A stretch of 38,386 bases of DNA from Candidatus Gastranaerophilales bacterium (GCA_944324835.1 CALUXV010000015.1:1-38386), one strand, 5' to 3'; counted from the stretch's first letter, positions 16,426 through 24,365 are shown. Numbers and translations are program-made. Notes: generated by a model from the sequence alone, not told the origin.

Positions 16426-17027
16426 TTATTTATTTCTTTTAATTCGTTTGAATCTAACACATATATTTTAGATATTCGTTGTTTGTCAGAATGTAAAAAA
16501 TCCAAAAGTTGGTTTATTTTTATATCCCGCACTTTGTTAATTTTTTCTAAATCTTCATCAGTCATATCAGGATATTTTTCTGTTCGTTCCAGCCTATCTC
16601 CATAGGCTAATACAATATCATTTTTAGACAAATCCGCACGCATAGCATCAAGCATAGCATCTTCTGACACCGCATCTATTTTATCAACCGTACGAAGGGT
16701 AAAAATAGAAAATATCTCTATTGCGCCATACTTATCTCCTGCCAAATCAAGACATCTATCAATGTTTTTATCAGGTTCAACATGATTCGTACATCCCGGG
16801 TTTAAGAAAATAAACGTTAAAATTTTGTCAGAACTTGATTTTAGATTCTTTTTGTAAAAATACAAGCGATGCTTATACGCCTTTCCATCAACCAAAAGTT
16901 CTTTTTCAGGATTTGGATAAACTTCTCTTGAATAAACTGCATAGCAATCAGAGTTCATACTTTGGGGTAAAAGAACTGTTTTTTTATCATCAATTTGCTC
17001 TTTTATTTTTTGAATCTCTTTGTCCAT
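16422..17027 (-). CDS. DUF1643-domain protein
   Basis: A 201-residue protein with the DUF1643 signature: FIFLNPGCTNHVEPDKNIDRCLDLA at about 72-96, then IEIFSIFTLRTVD. DUF1643 proteins have no established activity that I can name. The start is ATG at 17027, which overlaps the bioB stop as TGATG and has GGAG correctly spaced; a TTG one codon earlier is less likely. It is the last gene of the hydG-bioB run. No membrane segment or signal peptide is present, so it is probably cytosolic. Confidence 0.78.
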   Translation of the reverse strand: MDKEIQKIKEQIDDKKTVLLPQSMNSDCYAVYSREVYPNPEKELLVDGKAYKHRLYFYKKNLKSSSDKILTFIFLNPGCTNHVEPDKNIDRCLDLAGDKYGAIEIFSIFTLRTVDKIDAVSEDAMLDAMRADLSKNDIVLAYGDRLERTEKYPDMTDEDLEKINKVRDIKINQLLDFLHSDKQRISKIYVLDSNELKEINK

Positions 17028-17950
17028 CAATTCTCCATTAATTTTTTCCCGAGTTTTTTAACTGTTTTAATATCTTCTTCAGGAGTTTTGCCGGTTGTCG
17101 TAAGATAATTTCCGGTTAGAATTCCCTCAACACTTGTTTTCAAAGCCAGTTCCTGATTTTCTTCCGATAATCTCATCCTGCCGCCGCAGAACCGCAGTAC
17201 AGCTTTCGGGTTTGCTATCTTAAATATCGCAAGAGTCCTCAAGATATTTTCTTCATCAATTTTATCATGATAATCCTGAAATGGGGTTCCTTCAATCGGC
17301 ATCAAAATATTTATTGGAATAGAATCCGGCTGAATTTCTGCAAGCTCTAATGCCATTTCAACTCTTTGTTCAACTGATTCACCCATTCCAAGAATAACGC
17401 CGCAGCAAAGTTCCATTCCGTATTTTTTAACAAGTTTGCAGGTATTTAACCTATCCTGCCAATCATGCGTTGTACAAACTGACGGATAATAACTTTCAGA
17501 TGTATTAATATTATGGTGAAATCTTTTTAAACCGGCCTCTTTAAGAACTTTTGCCTGTTCTTCCGTTAAAATTCCAATACTGGCACAACTTTTAATACCA
17601 TCTATTTCATTTACTGCTTTTATTAAATCCAATACTTTGTTAAAATCCTCTTCATCAGGACTTTTTCCGCTTGTAACAATGGCAAACCTTGCTGCCCCGT
17701 GAGATTTTGATTCCATTGCAGCTTTTTTAGCCTCATTCGGAGATATCAAAGGATAGTCTTCTATATCAGTTCTATAATGTGAACTTTGTGCACAGTATTT
17801 ACAATTTTGAGAACACTTGCCGTTTCTTGCGTTTACAAGAGAACAAAACTCAATATTATTAGAAACATATTTAGATGAAATCTTTAAAAGTTCATCTAAA
17901 TCTTTATTATACAAATCCAGTAAATAGTGTTTATCAATTTTCATTTGCAT
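17027..17950 (-). CDS. bioB: Biotin synthase-like radical SAM enzyme with altered auxiliary-cluster site
   Basis: Radical SAM enzyme expected to insert sulfur into dethiobiotin. The 307 residues hold NARNGKCSQNCKYCAQS with the [4Fe-4S] cysteines C46, C50 and C53. Further BioB blocks are HHNINTSESYYPSVCTTHDW, GVILGMGES, PINILMPIEGTP and LRFCGGRMRLSE. Compared with E. coli BioB, the equivalents of C128 (C122), C188 (C182 or C183) and R260 (R253 or R258) are present. The C97 equivalent is alanine (RFAIVTSG, A90). Extra cysteines lie at C159, C171, C183 and C255. A different auxiliary cluster is therefore likely. It starts eight bases after hydG. No other biotin genes are in the window. HydE was considered, but the sequence matches BioB. 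Confidence 0.85.
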   Translation of the reverse strand: MQMKIDKHYLLDLYNKDLDELLKISSKYVSNNIEFCSLVNARNGKCSQNCKYCAQSSHYRTDIEDYPLISPNEAKKAAMESKSHGAARFAIVTSGKSPDEEDFNKVLDLIKAVNEIDGIKSCASIGILTEEQAKVLKEAGLKRFHHNINTSESYYPSVCTTHDWQDRLNTCKLVKKYGMELCCGVILGMGESVEQRVEMALELAEIQPDSIPINILMPIEGTPFQDYHDKIDEENILRTLAIFKIANPKAVLRFCGGRMRLSEENQELALKTSVEGILTGNYLTTTGKTPEEDIKTVKKLGKKLMEN

Positions 17951-17958
17951 ATTGTTCT

Positions 17959-19377
17959 CTAGAAACTAAAATCTCTTTGACCTTCTTCTATTTTTTTAAG
18001 GTTTTCTTTTGTAATAGATTTCATTGTTTCATCTTCTATTTTTTCAACTTCTATTTCAATTAGTTTATCACCGGCTTTTTTCGTTTCTTCTGATGCATAA
18101 TCTTCTAAATATTCTTTTAGTGTCAACAGTGCATTCGGATGACAGAAATTATGAATATTTTTAGCCTTGCATACATCCATAAAATTGTCACCGGTTCTTC
18201 CTTTTCTGTAACAGGCCGTACAGAAACTAGGAATATAACCTAATTCCAAAAGCCATTTTATAACCTCATCTAAAGGACGTCTGTCTGTAACATCAAATTG
18301 AGAAGATTCTTCTGCTTCATCAGATGGGTTAGCATAGCCGCCGACACTTGTTTTTGACCCGCCGCTAATTTGCGATACTCCGAGATGAAGAACTTTATTT
18401 CTGACTTCTTTCGATTCACGGGTTGATATAATCATGCCGGTATAAGGCACTGCAATTCTTATACAAGCAACTATTTTTATAAAAGTATCGTCATCAATGC
18501 CGTTTTCAAAAGCAGAAGGATCAATATCATCTGCTTTTCTAATTCTCGGAACACTGATTGTATGAGGTCCGACACCGTGTACTGCTTCCAGGTGTTCTGC
18601 ATGCATTAATAAGCCCGCAAACTCATACTTATAAGTTGAAAGACCAAATAATACACCTAACCCTACATCATCAATACCGCCTTCCATTGCTCTATCCATA
18701 GCTTCTGTATGGTAAGCATAATTATGTTTAGGGCCGGTTGGATGGAGTTTTTCGTATCGTTCTTTGTTGTATGTTTCTTGAAACAGAATATATGTTCCGA
18801 TTCCTGCTTCTTTGAGTTTTCGATAATTTTCAACGGTTGTTGCAGCAATATTGACATTCGCACGCCTTATGGCACCGTTTTTGTGGTGGACACCATAAAT
18901 TGTTTTCAAAGATTCAAGAACGTATTCAATCGGGTTATTAACCGGATCTTCTCCTGTTTCTATTGCAAGCCGCTTATGTCCCATATCTTGCAGGGCAATA
19001 ACCTCTGCTTTGATTTCCTCCTGAGTCATCTTTTTGCGGGGAATATGTTTATTTTTAGCATGATAAGGGCAGTAAACACAGCCATTTACACAATAATTAG
19101 AAAGATATAAAGGAGCAAACATTACAATCCTGTTTCCGTAATATGCCTGCTTTATATCATTTGCAAGCTTAAAAATTTCTTGATTTTTTTCTTCGATATC
19201 GCAAGCAAGCAATACAGATGCTTCACGATGCGTCAAACCATTCATTTTTTTTGCTTTTTCAAGAATTTTATTTATTAATTCAACATTATTTTTATTTTTT
19301 TCTGCATACTCAATTGTATCTAAAATTTCAGTATCAGAAATAAATTCTTCGGCTTTATTTGATTTTATATTGTACAT
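17959..19377 (-). CDS. hydG: [FeFe]-hydrogenase maturase HydG (tyrosine lyase)
   Basis: Radical SAM enzyme that cleaves tyrosine to supply CO and cyanide for the H-cluster of [FeFe] hydrogenase. The 472 residues show C96-x3-C100-x2-C103 in NYCVNGCVYCPYH for the SAM cluster and exactly CX2CX22C (C386, C389, C412) for the second cluster. This distinguishes HydG from the related thiamine enzyme ThiH. Segment EHLEAVHGVGPHTISVPR also fits. HydE, HydF and the hydrogenase itself are not in the window. It is followed directly by bioB and the DUF1643 gene, probably as one transcript. It implies anaerobic hydrogen metabolism. Confidence 0.93.
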   Translation of the reverse strand: MYNIKSNKAEEFISDTEILDTIEYAEKNKNNVELINKILEKAKKMNGLTHREASVLLACDIEEKNQEIFKLANDIKQAYYGNRIVMFAPLYLSNYCVNGCVYCPYHAKNKHIPRKKMTQEEIKAEVIALQDMGHKRLAIETGEDPVNNPIEYVLESLKTIYGVHHKNGAIRRANVNIAATTVENYRKLKEAGIGTYILFQETYNKERYEKLHPTGPKHNYAYHTEAMDRAMEGGIDDVGLGVLFGLSTYKYEFAGLLMHAEHLEAVHGVGPHTISVPRIRKADDIDPSAFENGIDDDTFIKIVACIRIAVPYTGMIISTRESKEVRNKVLHLGVSQISGGSKTSVGGYANPSDEAEESSQFDVTDRRPLDEVIKWLLELGYIPSFCTACYRKGRTGDNFMDVCKAKNIHNFCHPNALLTLKEYLEDYASEETKKAGDKLIEIEVEKIEDETMKSITKENLKKIEEGQRDFSF

Positions 19378-19451
19378 ATCCTACCCTTCTTATAAGTATA
19401 TGGTAGTACTTTAAGAAGAAAAGTAAAGTAATATAATCTTCACACTTTAAT

Positions 19452-19841
19452 TTATGCCCAGCCTCTAAAACCTGGAATTACTCCTAAATGAGTATATGTA
19501 TCGGTTGTCATAAGAGCGGAATCTGACGGGAATCCCCAGCCCCATATACCGCCGCCGGACAATCCACCGCCCCAGAAAGCATCAAAAATAGATGATGTTA
19601 AAGGTGCCCAGGTTGTATCTAAACCTGCCGTATTAAGTATTACATTTGTTGGAGTTGCATACGATGGATGAGCCCAGGAAGAAAATCCACTCTTACTTTC
19701 CAAATTTGGATATAGTGTCATAAATGGGTCAAGCCCCGACCTATGCATCGAATAAGATGTAAGTCCGCCAAACAGGATATTCGTAGTATTATACAGCCCC
19801 ATCGTCAATCCGCCGAAGAGTCCGTTAGTGAAATCGCTCAT
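19452..19841 (-). CDS. Glycine- and aromatic-rich orphan protein
   Basis: A 129-residue protein that I do not recognise. It is rich in Gly, Trp, Phe, Tyr, Ser and Thr and has few charges. Two N-terminal segments resemble each other (NGLFGGLTMGLYNTT and NILFGGLTSYSMHRS). Near the C-terminus is a run GGGLSGGGIWGWGFP, and the end is GVIPGFRGWA. There is no clear signal peptide. GAGG five bases before the ATG is a good ribosome site, and codon use resembles the neighbours, so it is probably real. Directly upstream of the ribosome site lies a perfect 18-bp inverted repeat. A small structural or surface protein is possible, but unproven. Confidence 0.6.
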   Translation of the reverse strand: MSDFTNGLFGGLTMGLYNTTNILFGGLTSYSMHRSGLDPFMTLYPNLESKSGFSSWAHPSYATPTNVILNTAGLDTTWAPLTSSIFDAFWGGGLSGGGIWGWGFPSDSALMTTDTYTHLGVIPGFRGWA

Positions 19842-19854
19842 GTTATCCTCGTAT

Positions 19855-19893
19855 TTTTTCTATGTATATATAAAGTATATATACATAGAAAAA
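19855..19893. repeat. Perfect 18-bp inverted repeat before the orphan gene
   Basis: Arms 19855-19872 and 19876-19893 are exact reverse complements separated by AAG. The core is alternating TATATA with A/T runs outside. In the orphan gene's mRNA it would form a hairpin just before GAGG; as DNA it could be a dyad operator or contain symmetrical -10-like sequences. Confidence 0.75.
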
Positions 19894-19984
19894 TTGACAT
19901 TTTATTTAGAAGTTTGTAACAAATTCTTAACATTATAAAACTAAAATATATCCCGAATGTAGAACTTAAGTGTTTTTTATAGGA

Positions 19985-20012
19985 TTGACAATATAATTTG
20001 AGAGTATAGAAT
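19985..20012 (+). promoter_or_regulatory. Probable tuf promoter
   Basis: TTGACA (19985-19990), a 16-nt spacer and TAGAAT (20007-20012) resemble a strong housekeeping promoter, giving a leader of about 60 nt. A TGTAAC element lies upstream at 19915-19920. Confidence 0.65.
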
Positions 20013-20068
20013 AAAATAAAGAGTTAAACTTAGATAAAGTTAACGTAGTAAATACATGAAGAGAAAAG

Positions 20069-20080
20069 GAGATTAATCTC
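20069..20080 (+). promoter_or_regulatory. Hairpin overlapping the tuf ribosome site
   Basis: GAGA (20069-20072) can pair with TCTC (20077-20080) around TTAA. The stem includes part of the AAGGAGA ribosome site and abuts the ATG, so it could modestly limit initiation. Confidence 0.4.
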
Positions 20081-21289
20081 ATGGCACGTGAAAAGTATGA
20101 ACGTACGAAACCACACGTTAACGTCGGTACAATCGGCCACGTTGACCACGGTAAAACAACATTAACTGCTGCTATTACAGCAACATTAGCTGCTGCAGGT
20201 CAAGCAGAACTTAAAAAATTCGATGAAATCGATGCTGCTCCTGAAGAAAAAGCTAGAGGTATAACCATTTCTACAGCTCACGTAGAATACGAAACAAAAG
20301 ACAGACACTATGCACACGTTGACTGCCCGGGCCACGCTGACTATGTTAAAAACATGATTACAGGTGCTGCTCAAATGGACGGTGCAATTCTTGTAGTTGC
20401 TGCAACTGATGGTGCAATGCCTCAAACTCGTGAACACATCCTACTTGCTCGTCAGGTTGGTGTTCCTAACTTAGTAGTATTCTTAAACAAATGTGATATG
20501 GTTGATGACCCAGAACTACTTGAATTGGTAGAAATGGAAGTTAGAGAATTGTTAACATCTTATGAATTTGATGGCGACAATATTCCTTTCATCCACGGTT
20601 CAGCTTTAAAAGCTTTAGAAGCTGTTCAAGCTAACTCTTCTATCGCTCGCGGCGAAGACAAATGGGTTGATAAGATTTGGGAATTAATGGATGCTATCGA
20701 TTCTTACTTCCCAACTCCAGAACGTGATTTGGATAAACCATTCTTAATGCCAATTGAAGATATCTTCTCAATTACTGGTCGTGGTACAGTTGCTACAGGC
20801 CGTGTTGAACGTGGTATTGTTAAAGTTGGTGACGAAGTTGAATTAGTTGGTCTTGGTGAAACTAAGAAAACTACTGTAACTGGTGTTGAAATGTTCAGAA
20901 AACAACTTGACCAAGGTCAAGCTGGTGACAACATCGGTGCTTTGTTAAGAGGTATTGATAAAACTGAAATCCAACGTGGTCAAGTTTTAGCAAAACCTGG
21001 TACAATTCACCCGCACACTAAATTCACTGCTAACGTTTACGTATTAACAAAAGATGAAGGTGGACGTCACACTCCATTCTTCCCAGGATATCGTCCTCAG
21101 TTCTATATCAGAACTACAGACGTAACTGGTTCTATCAAATTTGACGGCGAAATGGTAATGCCTGGTGATAACGTAGTTATGGAAGTTGAATTAATCGCTC
21201 CTGTAGCTATCGAAGAAGGTATGAGATTCGCTATCAGAGAAGGCGGACGTACAGTTGGTGCTGGTGTTGTAGATAAAATTATTGCTTAA
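20081..21289 (+). CDS. tuf: Elongation factor Tu
   Basis: GTPase that delivers aminoacyl-tRNA to the ribosome. The 402 residues contain GHVDHGKTT (P-loop, near 19), DCPGHADY near 81, NKCD near 136 and the SALKALEA segment near 174. The segment [31 protein letters not shown] resembles the slightly longer loop seen in cyanobacterial and plastid EF-Tu. The coding sequence uses more strongly biased codons than its neighbours, as expected for a highly expressed gene. It is transcribed alone, between its own promoter and terminator. Confidence 0.98.
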   Translation: MAREKYERTKPHVNVGTIGHVDHGKTTLTAAITATLAAAGQAELKKFDEIDAAPEEKARGITISTAHVEYETKDRHYAHVDCPGHADYVKNMITGAAQMDGAILVVAATDGAMPQTREHILLARQVGVPNLVVFLNKCDMVDDPELLELVEMEVRELLTSYEFDGDNIPFIHGSALKALEAVQANSSIARGEDKWVDKIWELMDAIDSYFPTPERDLDKPFLMPIEDIFSITGRGTVATGRVERGIVKVGDEVELVGLGETKKTTVTGVEMFRKQLDQGQAGDNIGALLRGIDKTEIQRGQVLAKPGTIHPHTKFTANVYVLTKDEGGRHTPFFPGYRPQFYIRTTDVTGSIKFDGEMVMPGDNVVMEVELIAPVAIEEGMRFAIREGGRTVGAGVVDKIIA

Positions 21290-21313
21290 TTTTTATCTAT
21301 AATAGAAGCTTTA

Positions 21314-21347
21314 AACAGCCGGTTCATAATGAACCGGCTGTTTTTTA
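21314..21347 (+). terminator. Intrinsic terminator of tuf
   Basis: AACAGCCGGTTC (21314-21325) pairs perfectly with GAACCGGCTGTT (21331-21342) around ATAAT, followed by Ts. Confidence 0.93.
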
Positions 21348-21368
21348 TTATGGCAAAAAGTAAAGTTT

Positions 21369-21419
21369 TGTAACAAAAACAATTAAAACACTTTATTTTA
21401 TAAATGAACTTGCTATAAT
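21369..21419 (+). promoter_or_regulatory. Flagellin copy 2 promoter: TGTAAC-N39-TATAAT
   Basis: TGTAAC (21369-21374) lies 39 nt before an extended -10, TGCTATAAT, whose hexamer is 21414-21419. AGTATATAA follows, as at copy 1. TAGGGCATATG (21438-21448) lies in the leader and recurs upstream of the gene at 23606. The rest of the 237-base gap holds the tuf terminator. Confidence 0.6.
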
Positions 21420-21526
21420 GAGTATATAATGTTGATGTAGGGCATATGTAATAAATACATATAGTATTGTCACAATAAAGTAAAGGATTACTTTAAAAAA
21501 TACATATTTGAAAGGAGTATCAAATT

Positions 21527-22381
21527 ATGACACTAACCATCAATACGAACATGGGTTCGTTGATTGTGCAGAATAACCTTGCAAATGCGACAGATGCACT
21601 TAACCAGTCAATTGAGAGAATGACTACAGGTTATAAAATTAATTCTGCAGGGGATGATGCAGCAGGTTATGCCGTTGCGACCAAAATGGAAACGGATCTT
21701 TCTTCAACAACTGTTGCACAATCAAATGTAGCTTTAGGCTCAAGCTTACTATCCACAGCTGAAAGTAATTATGATATTATCATTGATCATATGCAGCGTA
21801 TTAGAGATTTAACGGAACAAGCGGCTAATGATACTTATGGAGATGATTCAATTGAAGCAATTAACGCAGAAATTAGTGCAAGATTTGCAGAAATTGATAG
21901 AGTAGCTGCAAATGCAGAATATAATGGAATTAAACTTCTTGATGGTTCAGTAGCAGCAGATCTTAACCTTCAAGTCGGTATTGGCTCTGATGCAAACAGT
22001 AGAATTGTCCTTGCACAAGCATTATTTGATGAGGCTACGACCCAAGGGTTAACGGGTGTTAACAGCACAACCTATACTGGTTATATAACAACCGGAACAG
22101 ATACCACTATAACCCAAGCTTTAGATGCAATTGATGCGGGGCTGGCAGAAGTAACATCAAGACAAACTGAAATTGGTGCTATCCAAAACAGACTTGATTC
22201 CGCCGCAGATGCTTTAACTGTACAATTTGATAATTTAACATCATCTTTATCAACAGTTAAAGACACTGATATTGCAGCAGAATCATCAAACTTTATCAAG
22301 GCTCAAATATTACAGCAAGCGTCTGCAACACTGTTAGCGACAGCAAACCAAACACCATCAATCGCATTGAACTTGATTTAG
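21527..22381 (+). CDS. Flagellin (copy 2, most divergent)
   Basis: Filament subunit, 284 residues, with the same architecture as the other two: N-terminal helices (MTLTINTNMGSLIVQNNL; SIERMTTGYKINSAGDDAAGYAVA), the RIRDLTEQAANDTYGDDS block, a short threonine-rich variable centre (TTYTGYITTGTDTTIT) and the C-terminal TPSIALNLI. It differs from copies 1 and 3 throughout. In the conserved block it has Gln where the others have Glu (DLTEQ against DLTEE). The ribosome site is TGAAAGGAGT. No terminator separates it from copy 3, so some transcripts may carry both genes. Confidence 0.95.
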   Translation: MTLTINTNMGSLIVQNNLANATDALNQSIERMTTGYKINSAGDDAAGYAVATKMETDLSSTTVAQSNVALGSSLLSTAESNYDIIIDHMQRIRDLTEQAANDTYGDDSIEAINAEISARFAEIDRVAANAEYNGIKLLDGSVAADLNLQVGIGSDANSRIVLAQALFDEATTQGLTGVNSTTYTGYITTGTDTTITQALDAIDAGLAEVTSRQTEIGAIQNRLDSAADALTVQFDNLTSSLSTVKDTDIAAESSNFIKAQILQQASATLLATANQTPSIALNLI

Positions 22382-22394
22382 GGATATGAAAAAT

Positions 22395-22447
22395 TGTAAC
22401 GAATTTGCATTATTTTACTTTTCGTGAAATTTTGAGTTAGTTATAAT
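22395..22447 (+). promoter_or_regulatory. Flagellin copy 3 promoter: TGTAAC-N41-TATAAT
   Basis: TGTAAC (22395-22400) precedes TATAAT (22442-22447) by 41 nt, in the same arrangement as the other two flagellin genes. ATATATAAGAAG follows the -10. Confidence 0.6.
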
Positions 22448-22541
22448 ATATATAAGAAGTATCGAATATAATATATGTATCGTTAAATAAGAGAGTAATA
22501 ACGGATTATTTTCCCGAAATTGAAAGGAGTATCTAAATAAA

Positions 22542-23390
22542 ATGGCTCTAACAATTAATACGAATTTAGGTTCGTTAATCGTTCAAAAGAATTTGAGTGA
22601 TGCAACTGATGCATTAAATCAGTCTATTGAACGTATGACAACAGGTTTTAAAATTAATTCTGCCGGTGATGATGCTGCAGGTTATGCAGTTGCAACCAAA
22701 ATGGATACACAATTAAGTTCCATAAGCGTTGCACAAGATAATGTTGCAATTGGTTCAAGTTTATTATCAGCAGCAGAAAGCAATTACGATTTGATAGTTA
22801 CCCATATGCAGCGTATTAGAGATTTAACAGAAGAAGCCGCAAACGGCACTTACGGTCAAGATTCAATTGACGCAATTAAGGCAGAAATTGATGCCCGCTG
22901 GGATGAAATTGATAGAATCGCAGCAAGTACCGAGTTTAATGGTATAAAACTATTAAACGGTTCTGCAGGTGCTCTTACTCTTCAAATAGGTGTTGATTCC
23001 ACTGCAAACAGTAGATTACAGCTTGATGCAGCATTATTTGGACCGGCAACAGGGCAGCAATTAACCGGTGTTGCTAAAACCAACTTTTTAAACTATTTTA
23101 CTGTCGGTGGTACAAACTATGGTACGGCATTAAATGCAATCGACAAAGCACTGGATGAAGTAACTACACGTCAAACCAATATAGGTGCAGTGCAAAATAG
23201 GCTTGATTCTGCAGGTGACGCATTGGATGTACAATATTCAAACGTAACATCATCATTATCAACAATTAAAGATGCAGATGTAGCAGCAGAATCATCAGAT
23301 TATATTAAAGCACAAATATTACAGCAGGCATCAGCATCATTGTTATCAACAGCCAACCAAACTCCATCAATTGCTCTCAATTTGATATAA
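22542..23390 (+). CDS. Flagellin (copy 3)
   Basis: Filament subunit, 282 residues, with the same domains and ending as copy 1. By eye about 25 positions differ, many of them in the central 165-210 stretch. Copy 1 lies 13.7 kb away in the opposite orientation, so these two form a long imperfect inverted repeat. The ribosome site is TGAAAGGAGT, with ATG 22542 about ten bases on. The gene is closed by its own terminator. Confidence 0.95.
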   Translation: MALTINTNLGSLIVQKNLSDATDALNQSIERMTTGFKINSAGDDAAGYAVATKMDTQLSSISVAQDNVAIGSSLLSAAESNYDLIVTHMQRIRDLTEEAANGTYGQDSIDAIKAEIDARWDEIDRIAASTEFNGIKLLNGSAGALTLQIGVDSTANSRLQLDAALFGPATGQQLTGVAKTNFLNYFTVGGTNYGTALNAIDKALDEVTTRQTNIGAVQNRLDSAGDALDVQYSNVTSSLSTIKDADVAAESSDYIKAQILQQASASLLSTANQTPSIALNLI

Positions 23391-23412
23391 TTTTAAATAT
23401 TTGATAAACACG

Positions 23413-23456
23413 GAAAAGCCGTTTGCTATAAAGCATCCGGCTTTTCTTTTGTTTTA
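23413..23456 (+). terminator. Intrinsic terminator of flagellin copy 3
   Basis: AAAAGCCG (23414-23421) pairs with CGGCTTTT (23438-23445). A second TGCT/AGCA helix lies in the loop, and a T-rich tail follows. Confidence 0.85.
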
Positions 23457-23468
23457 TTTGTAAAGTTA

Positions 23469-23558
23469 TGTAACAAAAACTCTAACTTTATTAAAGTTCT
23501 GAAAAAACGTGCCGTCATGCATGGTACAGAAAACATTTCGAATTAATTAGGGCATATG
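23469..23558 (+). promoter_or_regulatory. Flagellin-like regulatory module upstream of the coiled-coil gene
   Basis: Around TGTAAC (23469-23474), bases 23460-23480 match 21360-21380 before flagellin copy 2 at 20 of 21 positions. A possible extended -10, TGGTACAGA (hexamer 23525-23530), lies 50 nt after TGTAAC. TAGGGCATATG (23548-23558) follows it by 17 nt; at copy 2 the same string follows the -10 by 18 nt. Confidence 0.5.
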
Positions 23559-23605
23559 AAAAGTTTGCTTAAATCAGTTCGAGCAAGAAAAAGGAGTACA
23601 GGAAT

Positions 23606-24271
23606 ATGGGTTTATCAGCATCACAAGCGCGTTTGTTAAATTTGACATCACGTATGCACGATATTGAGTACAAAGCTCAAAACCTTGAAGCTCAAAAGCT
23701 ACAAATGGCAAACGAATCAACGCACATCTATCAAGAGTACGAAAATGCTCTAAACAAACAAAAAGTTCAATTAAAACACATTGGACCGGATGGTTCTGCT
23801 AACTACGAAGACGCAACTCTGAACGAAATCTTCGAAGCCGGGTATCAAATTACAATACAAACAGGCGATGGACAATGGAAAACATATACAAAAGATACTA
23901 AGAATAATATCGAAGGTGACACAGGCATAACAAAAGCAGCTCTCGACAAAGTAGAAACCTTAAGAAACATGGTAGAAGCAGGTTTCATCGTATTCAGGAA
24001 ACCGACGAAAGACGCAAATGGTAATGATACATTTACAGAAGTAAACATCGCAACGGATACAAGCTTGCAAGAAGTACAAGACGAAACAGAACTCAAAAAA
24101 GCGGAAGCAAAATACGAAGCTGATATGAGAAAAATCGATGCTAAAGATAAAAAGTTCGATACGGACTTAGCAGCACTAGAACAAGAAAGGAATGCAATCA
24201 AGACAGAAATCGACACATTAAAAACAGTAGCAAAAGACAACGTAGACAGAACATTCAAGTTGTTCTCATAA
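23606..24271 (+). CDS. Coiled-coil protein of unknown function, possibly co-regulated with flagellins
   Basis: A 221-residue protein that I cannot assign to a named family. Residues 1-57 form a long helix starting MGLSASQARLLNLTSRMHDIEYKAQ. Residues 58-158 look globular and mixed (GDGQWKTYTKDT, EAGFIVFRKPTKDANGNDTF). Residues 159-215 are a strong coiled coil, followed by VDRTFKLFS. Helical ends around a compact middle resemble axial proteins of flagella and type III systems, though no sequence motif proves it. AAAGGAG lies before the ATG. Its upstream region shares two motifs with flagellin copy 2, suggesting expression with the filament genes. There is no signal peptide. Confidence 0.65.
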   Translation: MGLSASQARLLNLTSRMHDIEYKAQNLEAQKLQMANESTHIYQEYENALNKQKVQLKHIGPDGSANYEDATLNEIFEAGYQITIQTGDGQWKTYTKDTKNNIEGDTGITKAALDKVETLRNMVEAGFIVFRKPTKDANGNDTFTEVNIATDTSLQEVQDETELKKAEAKYEADMRKIDAKDKKFDTDLAALEQERNAIKTEIDTLKTVAKDNVDRTFKLFS

Positions 24272-24298
24272 TAAGTAAGACTCAAAATAATTTACCAC

Positions 24299-24332
24299 AA
24301 AAAAGCACCGGATTAAAAACCGGTGCTTTTTG
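24299..24332 (+). terminator. Intrinsic terminator of the coiled-coil gene
   Basis: AAAAAGCACCGG (24300-24311) pairs with CCGGTGCTTTTT (24320-24331) around ATTAAAAA. Confidence 0.92.
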
Positions 24333-24365
24333 TATTTATATTATTAGAACAAATACAACAAAATG

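Noticed and set aside
17027-17950. HydE instead of BioB downstream of hydG
   Set aside because: The NARNGKCSQNCKYCAQS, HHNINTS and GVILGMGES segments are those of biotin synthase; HydE signatures are not seen.
17959-19377. ThiH (thiamine tyrosine lyase) instead of HydG
   Set aside because: The C-terminal CX2CX22C motif fits HydG and is absent from ThiH.
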